From a virus, in the IMG/VR virus record IMGVR_UViG_3300007735_000721, positions 1-40,185 of that record: 40,185 bases of DNA, one strand, 5' to 3'. The notes beneath the pieces are model-generated. The model did not search any database. It saw only the letters and a program-made list of their open reading frames with translations, and was not told the DNA's origin. Position numbers and translations under genes: made by a program. Of the stretch, positions 13,540 through 21,767 are shown one piece after another; within the stretch, counting starts at the first letter, position 1; each line of letters starts with the position of its first letter.

Positions 13540-14025
13540 GTGGCACGCAAGATCGCGCCTCTGCACAATAAGCTCTTTCAGAAAGTGCTGGTCGCAGATG
13601 GATGCTGGCTATGGCTTGGCGCGAAGAACCAAAATGGTTACGGCATCATCAGCATGGGGCGAGGCGGGAACCGCATCAGGGCGCACAGGGCGTGCTACGA
13701 ATACCTTGTGGGTCCGATCCCGGAAGGCATGGTGCTGTGCCACAAGTGCGACAACCCGCAGTGTGTGAATCCGAGCCATCTGTTCCCCGGAACGATGAAG
13801 GACAACACAGCAGATATGTGGTCAAAGGGCCGTGGGTATACGCCATTTCGCGGTCGCTTCGAGCGTCAGCACCATAACTGTAAGATGCTGAACGGTGACG
13901 TAGCAAGGTGCCGGGAAATGTACGCAACTGGAGCGTACAGCACTCGGCAACTATCAGAGCATTTTGGCGTCAGCATCACTCATATTCGCCGAATAGTGAC
14001 TGAGAAACTTAGGGCCAGCGTGTAA
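13540..14025 (+). CDS. HNH homing-type endonuclease
   Basis: The GTG at 13540 begins a 161-residue protein. Its HNH_3-type core is CHKCDNPQCVNPSHLFPGTMKDN (about 69-92), with WLWLGAKNQNGYG upstream. A C-terminal helix-turn-helix (STRQLSEHFGVSITHIRRIV) would give site recognition. Free-standing HNH enzymes of this kind are mobile in phages. It sits between the portal gene and a fibre-like gene, one base after the portal stop, which fits insertion without damage. No intron is seen around it. Confidence 0.85.
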   Translation: MARKIAPLHNKLFQKVLVADGCWLWLGAKNQNGYGIISMGRGGNRIRAHRACYEYLVGPIPEGMVLCHKCDNPQCVNPSHLFPGTMKDNTADMWSKGRGYTPFRGRFERQHHNCKMLNGDVARCREMYATGAYSTRQLSEHFGVSITHIRRIVTEKLRASV

Positions 14026-14027
14026 GA

Positions 14028-15869
14028 ATGGCTGTCAGTCACGCGTTCACCAACAATGTGCCAGACGCCACTGGAACGCTCAGTGTGTGGTTTGGAGCCA
14101 CAACGGCAACCGTTGCCGCATCAGACATTGTCAAGCCGTCCGATTGGAATAGTGCCCACGTACAAGTGATGACGCTGGGTGGCAACACTGCGGGCGTCTC
14201 GACCGTATCGGGCACGAACATTGTCTTCGGTGGCTCAAACAATGTTACCCTGTCGGGCATTCAGGGGGCCAACGCTGCCACAATCAACTTCTCGGCTGCG
14301 GCTGGAGGTGGTGGCGGCTCGGTCAACCTGTCGGCTGGCACGACATCGAACAACCTGACGAACTTTGTCTTTGCTGACGGCAACGGCGTCTCGTTTGGCC
14401 TGAATGGCTCAACGGTCACGGCCACGGTCAGGACGAACCAGGCTGGTACGGGCTTCACCAGCACGACGACTGCCGGAACGGCGGTTGCGGCTACGCTAAG
14501 CACGAATGGCCTTTCCATGGCCGTGCCTCAGTTCCTGACGACTGCCCAGCCTGTCGGGGCTTACCTGACCACGGCAAGGGCCAGTAATGACGCTGTCGGG
14601 CTGAACACGGCGCAGACCAACGTCACGTGGACGGTCAACAGCGCGGGCCTAAGCCTGAACGCTGCGGGCTATGCCGGGACGGGCACGACCTTCAACGGGG
14701 CCAACGTCAGCGGCTCCATGACTGTCAACTCGAATGGCGTGAACTTGTCGCTCAGTGCGGGCGCAGGTGGCGGCGGCACCAACTTGACGGCTTACGCCAA
14801 TTCCAACACGACGCAGTCAAGCAGCGGCACGATAGCACTCAGCAGCCTGAACTTTGCAGGCGCGGGTATTGCTTCGGTCGGCATCACGAACGGCTCTGTC
14901 CTCATTTCCGTGCCTTCTGGCGGCGGTGCTGGTGATGGTGGCGTCTCGGCTGGTGTGTCCAACTTGGGTAACACGGCGGGCTCTACGGGCATTCAGACGG
15001 CAGGCAACTTTGTGCTTGTCGGGTCTAATGGCATTACGCTGAGTCAGTCTACTGGCGCGGGCAACGCGACGGTGACGATACAGGGCGCGCCTGCGGCTAC
15101 ATTTTACGAGCCATTCTATTGGGCCTCTAACGCAACGGCTTTGGTGACACTGTCGCAAAGCACGTCAAACATGCAGCCATTTCGGGCCCCGTTTTTGAAC
15201 TGCTCGTTTGCTCGTCTTTGGGCAACTTTTGCAACAAATTCGACTTCTGTGGCGACCACAGCCAACACAAGTTTTAGCGTTTCGAAGCTGTCCACCATAA
15301 ACATGGTGGCTTACTCGCTAGGCACGGGCGCAAGCAGCCGCAGTTTAATTTCTGTTGCGTCCGGCTCTGCCGGGTTTTCGCAACAATGGTCAATTGGCGC
15401 TAACTCAACAGGAAGCCAATACACCGTCACCATGAACATCACTTATCCGGTGACGGGCGGAACAAGCAGCTATTCGACAAGCTACGCAACAAGCCAGACG
15501 CGATTTGACTTCTCTTCGAACTCCATAACCCTGTTTAGCGGTAGCAGGTTCTTCGACGTTCCATTCTCTGCCACGCTGACGGAGGGTCAGTATTGGATGG
15601 CTATAGGGATGAGTACAAATACAAGCACGCAGGGCGTGGCTGCAATGAGCAATGCCGGGTTTGTACTATCGCAGTTCTATCACGGCGCTAACGGAGTGAG
15701 CGCAGTTGCGGCTGTTGGCGAACCGAGCAACGTCACGCTTCACTTCCAGAGGCCGGGACAAGGTACATTCACGGTGGCGGGTGGCGGCACAACCTCGGCG
15801 TTCCCAATTGTCACGAACAGCCTGTCGGCTTTCCCCGCTGTTCCATATTTCCAGTTGAGGGCATTCTGA
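14028..15869 (+). CDS. Large repetitive beta-structured fibre- or decoration-like protein
   Basis: The 613-residue protein begins with FTNNVPDATGTLSVWFG and KPSDWNSAHV, a start found in phage fibre and appendage proteins. Residues 45-310 are repeated serine-, threonine-, glycine- and asparagine-rich beta segments (NGVSFGLNGSTVTATV-like units, each followed by glycine runs). The C-terminal 250 residues are a distinct beta domain. It is probably an extended virion appendage. Its place between portal and scaffold, far from the tail genes, suggests a capsid-linked fibre. A two-base gap separates it from the HNH gene. Confidence 0.75.
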   Translation: MAVSHAFTNNVPDATGTLSVWFGATTATVAASDIVKPSDWNSAHVQVMTLGGNTAGVSTVSGTNIVFGGSNNVTLSGIQGANAATINFSAAAGGGGGSVNLSAGTTSNNLTNFVFADGNGVSFGLNGSTVTATVRTNQAGTGFTSTTTAGTAVAATLSTNGLSMAVPQFLTTAQPVGAYLTTARASNDAVGLNTAQTNVTWTVNSAGLSLNAAGYAGTGTTFNGANVSGSMTVNSNGVNLSLSAGAGGGGTNLTAYANSNTTQSSSGTIALSSLNFAGAGIASVGITNGSVLISVPSGGGAGDGGVSAGVSNLGNTAGSTGIQTAGNFVLVGSNGITLSQSTGAGNATVTIQGAPAATFYEPFYWASNATALVTLSQSTSNMQPFRAPFLNCSFARLWATFATNSTSVATTANTSFSVSKLSTINMVAYSLGTGASSRSLISVASGSAGFSQQWSIGANSTGSQYTVTMNITYPVTGGTSSYSTSYATSQTRFDFSSNSITLFSGSRFFDVPFSATLTEGQYWMAIGMSTNTSTQGVAAMSNAGFVLSQFYHGANGVSAVAAVGEPSNVTLHFQRPGQGTFTVAGGGTTSAFPIVTNSLSAFPAVPYFQLRAF

Positions 15870-16120
15870 TGGCTACCATACTTCGCGCGGCTCATAGCAA
15901 CATCAAGACGGTGAACCTCACAAACGCTCCCGGCTCATCGACGATTACAGACATGAGCGTCACGGTTGAGATTGAGTACATCAACGACCAAGGCCAAGTG
16001 GTCACGACTGTGGATGATACCATTGTCGTCTGGGCCGGAATGTCGGATGAAATGAAGCAAGGTGTTCAGGCTATTGTAGACGCAATGGCCACGCAGGTGG
16101 ACGCCAAGTATTTCAACTAA
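15869..16120 (+). CDS. Small hypothetical structural-region protein
   Basis: The 83-residue protein is strand-rich with a C-terminal helix (MKQGVQAIVDAMATQVDA). Its ATG overlaps the fibre-like gene stop (TGATG), so it is translationally coupled and may be that protein's partner or chaperone. No family recognised. Confidence 0.75.
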   Translation: MATILRAAHSNIKTVNLTNAPGSSTITDMSVTVEIEYINDQGQVVTTVDDTIVVWAGMSDEMKQGVQAIVDAMATQVDAKYFN

Positions 16121-16129
16121 GGCAGGGAC

Positions 16130-16852
16130 ATGACGCAGGCGGCACAAATCGTTTCATACGACTTCGGCAGGCATAATTCCGACCTGGAGCTATCCAAGGG
16201 CCGGATCATGAAGGCCGCGACTTGGAAAAAGCAGCGTGTGGTGGTGATGATCCCATCCGCGCAGACCATTGCAGCTAAGGTGGCTCTGAGCCACTGGAAC
16301 CTGATCTTTCCGCCTAACCAAGCGGTCTATCGGATGCTGTGCTTGGGCATGGAAGTAGGGCACGCTTACTCGGATGCCATCAGCGCGGTTCTGGCAAACC
16401 CTGAACTGAGCCAGTGGGAATACATTCTGACGCTTGAACACGACAACATTCCGCCACCTGACGGGGTGCTGAAGCTCATAGAGCGCATGGAAGCGCATCC
16501 AGAGTTTGCGTGTATTGGCGGCTTGTACTGGACAAAGGGCGAAGCAGGCGTGCCTCAAATTTGGGGTGACCCGAAAGACCCGGTGCTGAACTTCAGGCCG
16601 CTTCCGCCAGACCCGGCGGGGGGTCTTGTCGAATGCAACGGCACGGGCATGGGGTTCAATTTGTGGCGCACGTCGATGTTCCGTGACGAGCGGCTGCGCA
16701 AGCCTTGGTTCGTCACGAAGGCGGGTGCTGATGGGGTAGGGACACAGGACCTCTACTTCTGGGCGGACGCGAGGAAATACGGCTACCGCTGCGCTATCGA
16801 CTGCAGCGTGAAGGTCGGACATTACGATTTGCAGGGGGATGTGTGTTGGTAG
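16130..16852 (+). CDS. Glycosyltransferase-like protein (GT-A fold)
   Basis: The 240-residue protein resembles GT2-type enzymes: a strand-led start (VVVMIPS), AVLANPELSQWEYILTLEHDNIPPP with HDN in the position of the DxD metal motif, FACIGGLYW, GTGMGFNLWR, and an acidic/histidine end (GTQDLYFWADARKYGY, then VGHYD). It probably transfers a sugar to a phage structural protein or host glycan. The neighbouring methyltransferase and fibre-like genes suggest a surface-modification group. The acceptor is unknown. Confidence 0.75.
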   Translation: MTQAAQIVSYDFGRHNSDLELSKGRIMKAATWKKQRVVVMIPSAQTIAAKVALSHWNLIFPPNQAVYRMLCLGMEVGHAYSDAISAVLANPELSQWEYILTLEHDNIPPPDGVLKLIERMEAHPEFACIGGLYWTKGEAGVPQIWGDPKDPVLNFRPLPPDPAGGLVECNGTGMGFNLWRTSMFRDERLRKPWFVTKAGADGVGTQDLYFWADARKYGYRCAIDCSVKVGHYDLQGDVCW

Positions 16853-17016
16853 AGCCGCTCTACATGGCTGAAGTGAAGCTGATCGGCTCGAATTACTACA
16901 TCTGGAAGCATGACGAGGGCCAGCACAGGGGCAGGCCCGCGACCATTGAGGAAGTGAAGGAGGTATTGAAACTTGGCGAAAGCACAGAAGAAGCCGGAAG
17001 CGGCACCGTTACCTAA
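16843..17016 (+). CDS. Small hypothetical protein between glycosyltransferase and methyltransferase
   Basis: The GTG at 16843, six bases after AGGGGG, starts a 57-residue product; an internal ATG at 16864 gives 50 residues. The core MAEVKLIGSNYYIWKHDEGQ and a helix TIEEVKEVLKL look like a small folded domain. It overlaps the glycosyltransferase by ten bases and the methyltransferase start by 44, and its end contains the SD of the latter. It fills an otherwise empty 120-base gap. Confidence 0.6.
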   Translation: MLVEPLYMAEVKLIGSNYYIWKHDEGQHRGRPATIEEVKEVLKLGESTEEAGSGTVT

Positions 17017-17563
17017 CCCGCTCAAGCTGGACATTGGCTGCGGCGGGAACAAGCGCGGCCCTGATTGGTACGGGGTCGACCAGTTCCCAATGAATGGGGT
17101 GGATGCGGTCTTCCGCGTCGGCAAGGAGGCTTGGCCTTTCCCTGATAGCTCAGTGGAAGAGGCGCACAGCGCACACTTCCTTGAGCATCTGACAAACTTG
17201 AACGGCAAGTGGGAGAGGGTGAACTTCTTCAACGAATTGCACAGAGTTATGAAGCCAGGGGCCAAGGCCAGCATCATCATCCCGCATTGGAATTCGTGCC
17301 GCTATTACGGCGACCCAACCCACTGCGAGCCATTTAGCGAGATGGGCTTTTATTACCTGTCCCGCGAGTGGCGGAAAACACAGGCCCCGCATACGGACAA
17401 GTCAGTAAACCCTGACGGCTACGACTGCGACTTTGAAGCGACGTGGGGTTATAGCCTGCACGCTTCGATCCAGACGCGGAACCAAGAGTATCAGCAGTAC
17501 GCGCTGAGCAACTTCAAGGAAGCGGCGCAGGACCTGATCGCGACCATAACTTGTAGGAAGTAA
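16973..17563 (+). CDS. Class I SAM-dependent methyltransferase
   Basis: The TTG at 16973, with AAGGAGG upstream, gives 196 residues. Residues 18-30 (LDIGCGGNKRG) form the AdoMet-binding motif I; DQFP and AHFLEHL follow as in type 11 methyltransferases, then LHRVMKPGAKASIIIPH. The acceptor is probably a small molecule, sugar or protein, as no nucleic-acid motif is seen. It adjoins a glycosyltransferase, so it may cap or modify the same glycan. Confidence 0.85.
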   Translation: MAKAQKKPEAAPLPNPLKLDIGCGGNKRGPDWYGVDQFPMNGVDAVFRVGKEAWPFPDSSVEEAHSAHFLEHLTNLNGKWERVNFFNELHRVMKPGAKASIIIPHWNSCRYYGDPTHCEPFSEMGFYYLSREWRKTQAPHTDKSVNPDGYDCDFEATWGYSLHASIQTRNQEYQQYALSNFKEAAQDLIATITCRK

Positions 17564-17572
17564 AACCGCCCC

Positions 17573-17962
17573 ATGTTTGCCGTGAACGCATTTCAAGTTA
17601 ATGCGTTCCAGATCGGCAACGCTTCAGGCTCAATCCCGCCTGTTGTCGAGGATACCGGCGGGCGCGGCGGTTGGGACCCGTACTACTACAAGAAGCGCAA
17701 CAAGCGTCGTGACAAGAAGCGCGACGTAGTCCAGTTCATTGAAGAGGTGGCCGCGCCTGAGTTGGTGTCGGCCCCTCTGGTCATTCAGGACCAAGCCAAA
17801 GAGGCACTGGAGGCAGCAAGGCTCGCCATCCAGCTAGAGCGCATCGAATACCTCGACCGCGCCCTGAAAGAGATAAACGATTTCTACGCCCTCGTGCGAG
17901 CGGAAGCCAAGCGCATCCGTGACGAAGAGGACGACGATGAAGATTTGCTCCTGCTTTCGTAG
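17573..17962 (+). CDS. Hypothetical protein with AFQ repeat start
   Basis: The 129-residue protein begins with the repeat VNAFQVNAFQIGNASG, then a basic tyrosine-rich stretch (YYYKKRNKRRDKKR) and a long amphipathic helix (about 82-118) with an acidic end. Proteins starting with AFQ repeats occur near portal and scaffold genes in alphaproteobacterial phages and prophages. The role is unknown; a virion-internal or assembly role is plausible. Confidence 0.75.
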   Translation: MFAVNAFQVNAFQIGNASGSIPPVVEDTGGRGGWDPYYYKKRNKRRDKKRDVVQFIEEVAAPELVSAPLVIQDQAKEALEAARLAIQLERIEYLDRALKEINDFYALVRAEAKRIRDEEDDDEDLLLLS

Positions 17963-18038
17963 GAGCGATGAGAGCCGCCATCTCTGAAGGGCGTTACATG
18001 CCAGCCGCCGTGGCCTAACCGGGCGCAAATAGGAAAAG

Positions 18039-18836
18039 ATGACCGAGGATAAACTCTCGTTCCTGGATCAACCCAGGGACGACGCGGGACGTTTTGCGTC
18101 CAAAGATGATTCACAGCCCGCCCCGGCGCAAACACCGGAGCCGCCTGTATCTGAGCCGCCTGCTTCACCGCAGCCCGTTCAGGAAGCCCCAAACCCAGAA
18201 CCCACGCTATCACAGCCAGCCAGTGCGCCCGTACAGCCGCCGTCTGGATACATTCCGATAGCCGCAGTTTTGGATGAGCGTGAAAAGCGCCAGAAATTCG
18301 AGCGAGAACTCGAAGAGTATAAACGCAAGTTTGAAGAGGCGACGAGAAAGCCGCCGCAGCCTTTGGACCCTTTAGCGGACCCCGAGGCATTTGAACGTCA
18401 GCTCAATGAGCGCATCGAAAGGGTGCGCTGGGACGCAATCACGAACGCGAGCCTTGTGGCGGCAGTCCGCCATCATGGGCAAGAGAAAGTCAAAGCCGCC
18501 GAGGAATGGTTGCAGTCTGAACTGCAGCAGAACCCGGCCATTTGGCAAGCTATCCAACGTCAGCCCGATCCTTACGACTTCGTGGTTTCGCAGCATCAGC
18601 GAACCTTGCGACTGCAGAAGATTGGCGACGAAGACCCTGAGTCTTGGGCACAGAAATGGGCCGAAGCAAATGGGTATGTGAAAGCTAATCAGCAGCCGCA
18701 GGTCGCGGGTGGGGCGGGGCCGTCTCCCCAACCGACACTGCCAAGACCGTCTCTAGCGTCTGCACCAAGTGCAGGCGGCAGAGCCTCCAGCGTTCCAACA
18801 GGACCAGGGGCGGCGTTCGACGCAGTGTTCAAGTAA
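18039..18836 (+). CDS. Capsid scaffolding protein
   Basis: The 265-residue protein directly precedes the capsid gene. It has a proline- and glutamate-rich disordered start, a charged coiled coil (DEREKRQKFERELEEYKRKFEEA, about 80-105), a helical middle and a disordered tail ending GAAFDAVFK. This layout and the position are typical of podovirus scaffolds that guide capsid assembly and then leave. Sequence alone gives little family signal. Confidence 0.8.
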   Translation: MTEDKLSFLDQPRDDAGRFASKDDSQPAPAQTPEPPVSEPPASPQPVQEAPNPEPTLSQPASAPVQPPSGYIPIAAVLDEREKRQKFERELEEYKRKFEEATRKPPQPLDPLADPEAFERQLNERIERVRWDAITNASLVAAVRHHGQEKVKAAEEWLQSELQQNPAIWQAIQRQPDPYDFVVSQHQRTLRLQKIGDEDPESWAQKWAEANGYVKANQQPQVAGGAGPSPQPTLPRPSLASAPSAGGRASSVPTGPGAAFDAVFK

Positions 18837-18848
18837 CAGGACACTGAC

Positions 18849-20006
18849 ATGGCTGAAACAGCCCTTTTGTCTGCTTCGGAAAAGCAGATTTGGATTTCTC
18901 AGTATTTCTCCGAGTACGTCCGCGAGTCGAAGTTCAAGCCCTACATGGGCCGCGAAGATTCGAGCGTAATCGTCACCAAGTATGAGCTTCAGGAAGAAGC
19001 CGGAAAGACCATCAACATTCCGCTTATCACGAAGCTTCGTGGTGCGGGCGTTCGTGGCTCTGGCGTTCTCTCCGGCAAGGAAGAGCAGCTTGGCAACTAC
19101 AACTGCCCGGTCAGCGTTGACTGGGTCCGCAACGCGGTGAAAGTGCCGAAGTCGACGCAGTTCAAAACTGAAATGAACTTGCTCAACGCGGCCAAAAACA
19201 TGCTGAAGTACTGGTCGGCTGACGACCTGCGCGATACCATGATTAAGTATCTCGCTGGCCCCGTTGTCGCTGGTGCAAGCATTCCGGCGGTCAACATCGT
19301 GGACGCCGATGGCAACACGGTGGTGACGGGTGCGACGGCTGCGAACTACAACACGTGGTCGGCTGCCAACTCTGACCGCATCCTGTACGGTGCGGCTACC
19401 GCTAACTACTCGGCTACGCACGCTACTGGTCTTGCAAACGTGGACTCCACGAACGACAAGCTCACGGCTGCGACGGCTTCGCTTGCCAAGCGCATGGCGA
19501 AGGCGGCTTCTCCTGCAATCCGTCCGTTCCGCATTGAGGACGGTCGCGAATACTTCGTCATGTTCTGCGGTGCGCGGTCCTTCCGCGACCTCAAGAATGA
19601 CTCGGTGATGATTGCAGCGAACCGCGATGCACGCGCTCGTGAAGGCGGCGGGATGAACAACAACCCGCTCTTTCAGGACGGCGACCTGATCTATGACGGC
19701 ATCATTTTCCGCGAAATCGAAGAAATCAGCACGCTCATCACGGCTGGCAGCTCGATCTTCTCGGCGGCGGGTGCTTCGTCCATTCCGGTGGAACCCAACT
19801 TCCTCTGCGGTCAGCAGGCCATGGCAATTGCCTGGGGTCAGGAACCGACGCCGGTCACTGACATGCTGGACGACTATCGCTTCCGCCCCGGCGTGGCGAT
19901 TGAGGAACTGCGCGGCATCGTCAAGACCCACTTCGCGACGGGCACCAGCGGTGCTTCGAAGCAGCACGGTGTCGTCACGGTCTACACGTCTGGAACGGGC
20001 GACTAA
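18849..20006 (+). CDS. Major capsid protein, N4-gp56 family
   Basis: The 385-residue protein matches the N4-gp56 capsid family. It starts KQIWISQYFSEYVRESKFKPYMG, has a strand-helix segment (GKTINIPLITKLRGAGVRGSG), then LRDTMIKYL in the long spine and RDARAREGGGMNNNPLFQDGDLIYDGIIFREI. It forms the HK97-fold shell. The SD is weak (CAGGACACTGAC before the ATG). A terminator (20014-20050) follows the gene, consistent with high expression and stepped read-through. Confidence 0.9.
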   Translation: MAETALLSASEKQIWISQYFSEYVRESKFKPYMGREDSSVIVTKYELQEEAGKTINIPLITKLRGAGVRGSGVLSGKEEQLGNYNCPVSVDWVRNAVKVPKSTQFKTEMNLLNAAKNMLKYWSADDLRDTMIKYLAGPVVAGASIPAVNIVDADGNTVVTGATAANYNTWSAANSDRILYGAATANYSATHATGLANVDSTNDKLTAATASLAKRMAKAASPAIRPFRIEDGREYFVMFCGARSFRDLKNDSVMIAANRDARAREGGGMNNNPLFQDGDLIYDGIIFREIEEISTLITAGSSIFSAAGASSIPVEPNFLCGQQAMAIAWGQEPTPVTDMLDDYRFRPGVAIEELRGIVKTHFATGTSGASKQHGVVTVYTSGTGD

Positions 20007-20013
20007 CCGTCAT

Positions 20014-20050
20014 GGGGGCTGGCTTCTTGCTGGCCCCTTTTCCTTTTCTT
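20014..20050 (+). terminator. Terminator after the capsid gene
   Basis: GGGGC (20015-20019) pairs with GCCCC (20033-20037), with an inner TGGC/GCTG stem that includes wobble pairs. A pyrimidine tract (TTTTCCTTTTC) follows. It lies between the capsid and decoration-like genes and would lower transcription of distal genes. Confidence 0.75.
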
Positions 20051-20068
20051 CACTGAGGTGAAAAACAC

Positions 20069-20509
20069 ATGCCTGCATATACTTCCGCGCTGTTGGCCAA
20101 CAACGGCAACAACGTCACACAGGGTGCATTCCCTGCAAACATGGTCTGCTACTTCGCAGAAGTCAGCATCACGGCCAACCTTGCCAACGGTGACACGTTC
20201 AACTTCTTCCGCGTTCCCAAGGGCTTCCGCGTTCTCGGTGGCTGCTTGGAAGCGACGGACTTGGACACGAACGGCTCGCCGACCGTGACCATTAACGTAG
20301 GTGACAGTGGATCGGCAACGCGCCTGTTCTCTGCCTCGACTGTTGGTCAGGCTGGCACTGCCGACCGCGCCCTTGCGGTGGCTGGTCAGCACTACCTTTA
20401 CACGGATGACACGACAATCACGGGCATTGTCCCCACGGGTCCTGCAACGGGCACCACGGGCACTGTCTCGCTGTCGCTTTGGGGCCGCTTCGAAGGCTCT
20501 GCGTCGTAA
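20069..20509 (+). CDS. Head decoration-like protein
   Basis: The 146-residue protein is threonine-, alanine- and glycine-rich and beta-structured, with AEVSITANLANGDTFNFFRVPKGFRVLGG and a C-terminal SLWGRFEGSAS strand. Small beta proteins following the capsid gene often decorate or stabilise the shell. SD GAGGTG precedes the ATG. It is flanked by terminators on both sides, so it could be expressed at its own level. Function inferred from fold style and place only. Confidence 0.7.
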   Translation: MPAYTSALLANNGNNVTQGAFPANMVCYFAEVSITANLANGDTFNFFRVPKGFRVLGGCLEATDLDTNGSPTVTINVGDSGSATRLFSASTVGQAGTADRALAVAGQHYLYTDDTTITGIVPTGPATGTTGTVSLSLWGRFEGSAS

Positions 20510-20515
20510 TGAGTT

Positions 20516-20554
20516 GGAGGGGGCGGGGTTACATCCGCCCCTTCCGTTTTCTTT
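20516..20554 (+). terminator. Strong terminator after the decoration-like gene
   Basis: GGAGGGGGCGG (20516-20526) pairs over 11 positions, with one G-T pair, with CCGCCCCTTCC (20535-20545) around an eight-base loop. TTTTCTTTC follows. It is one of the longest stems in the window. Confidence 0.85.
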
Positions 20555-20566
20555 CAAGGAGGCACT

Positions 20567-20839
20567 ATGAGGTTCGTTTATTCCGGCGGGACAGAGTTTG
20601 ATGACACTGAGATGCCCGCCGCCGTCACCATGTTTGGTGTCAAGTTCATCGAAGGCGTCCCGGCTGAAGTGGTCGACGCTCACGCCATCAAGAAGTTGAA
20701 GGCGAACAAGTATTTCACGGAAGTGGACGACAGCGAGGGGGCTGTTGAAGTGCTTGAGGCCCCGAAGCCCAAGCGCGGACGCCCTGCCAAGGTCATCGTG
20801 GCTGATGAGGCCGTTATCGTTGAGGATGCCGCAGAGTGA
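20567..20839 (+). CDS. Hypothetical head-tail region protein
   Basis: The 90-residue protein has a strand-rich N-half (VTMFGVKFIEGVPAEVV) resembling small phage proteins that follow capsid genes. A basic PKPKRGRPAKV segment at about 66-76 looks like an AT-hook, then an acidic tail. SD CAAGGAGG lies seven bases before the ATG. Function unknown; the AT-hook-like bases may contact packaged DNA. It overlaps the next gene (GTGA). Confidence 0.7.
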   Translation: MRFVYSGGTEFDDTEMPAAVTMFGVKFIEGVPAEVVDAHAIKKLKANKYFTEVDDSEGAVEVLEAPKPKRGRPAKVIVADEAVIVEDAAE

Positions 20840-21183
20840 CGGTCACAAATGTCGAGCTGTACCAGCTAGTCGGGGAAGAGCTTGGGATCATTGGCGCGGG
20901 CGAAAGCCTGTCTGCTGACGTGAGCGATATGATCTCCAGGCGTGCAGCAAAGGTGCGCTCATGGCTCGTAGAAGAGGGAACTGCGTACTGGCTAGACGAC
21001 GCCATCCCTGACGCTGCTGCGCTTCCCTATGCCCAAGTCGTGGCGGGCCAATGCGCTGAAGCCTTCGGGCGCGGGCCCAACTCTGACTCACCTTACCTGC
21101 TTGGCGAGACGGGATACCGCTTGCTTGAGCGTCATGTCTCACAGCGTTCCTCAAAGGAAACTGTGTCAGCCGAATACTTCTGA
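20836..21183 (+). CDS. Head-tail adaptor-like protein
   Basis: The GTG at 20836 overlaps the preceding stop. The 115-residue, mostly helical protein has VELYQLVGEELGIIGAGESLSADVSDMISRRAAKVRSWL and a C-terminal helical stretch. Size, fold and position after the capsid fit P22 gp4-like or similar head completion proteins that extend the portal. No key motif confirms it. Confidence 0.65.
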   Translation: MTVTNVELYQLVGEELGIIGAGESLSADVSDMISRRAAKVRSWLVEEGTAYWLDDAIPDAAALPYAQVVAGQCAEAFGRGPNSDSPYLLGETGYRLLERHVSQRSSKETVSAEYF

Positions 21184-21194
21184 GGACCAAACCC

Positions 21195-21767
21195 ATGCCA
21201 ATGTATAACGCGACTGCCCCGACAATCCTTGACGGCGGCACACAGGAATTCCAGTTGACGCAGAAGGGTGAACTGCTCGTTCGCCTATCAGCAGCGGGCG
21301 CTGTTGTTTCGGCAGGCAACCCAGCGGACGGCCTTGCTAACGGCATTCAGACCATTCAGGTCAACAGCCTTGGCAGCTTGTACAACGGCACCACATGGGA
21401 TCGTGAGACGAAGGTTGCAACGGTTGCCCGCCTGCTGTCGGCTGCGGCTTCGACCAACGCCACGAGCGTCAAGGCTTCGGCTGGAAACGTGTTCAAGATT
21501 GTGGGCGTCAATACGAACGCTGCTGCGCGGTATCTCAAGCTGTATAGCAAGGCGACTGCGCCAACTGTCGGAACTGACGTTCCGGTCGCCACTCTCTATT
21601 TGCCGCCCAGCACGGTGAACGGTGGTCAGTTCCAGTTCGATTTCGGGTCACAGCCTCTCTACTTCAGCCTTGGCATTGGCTATGGCCTGACCACTGCCGC
21701 AGCAGACGCTGACACGGGCGCTCTGACGGCTGGTGATGTTGTTGCTCTGAACATCTTCTACACCTGA
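21195..21767 (+). CDS. Phage structural protein
   Basis: The 190-residue protein is beta-rich with a start (MPMYNATAPTILDGGTQEFQLTQKGELLVRL) similar to minor virion proteins of podoviruses. The central repeat of alanine and threonine and the LKLYSKATAPTVGTDVPVATLYLPP segment suggest a jelly-roll-like fold. It stands immediately before the gp10-like gene (TGATG overlap). Probably a virion component; exact place unknown. Confidence 0.7.
   Translation: MPMYNATAPTILDGGTQEFQLTQKGELLVRLSAAGAVVSAGNPADGLANGIQTIQVNSLGSLYNGTTWDRETKVATVARLLSAAASTNATSVKASAGNVFKIVGVNTNAAARYLKLYSKATAPTVGTDVPVATLYLPPSTVNGGQFQFDFGSQPLYFSLGIGYGLTTAAADADTGALTAGDVVALNIFYT

Noticed and set aside
17968-18018. A 16-codon ORF (MRAAISEGRYMPAAVA) before the scaffold
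   Set aside because: AGGAG lies too near the ATG and the product is too short to judge. It may be a leader peptide but is not supported.
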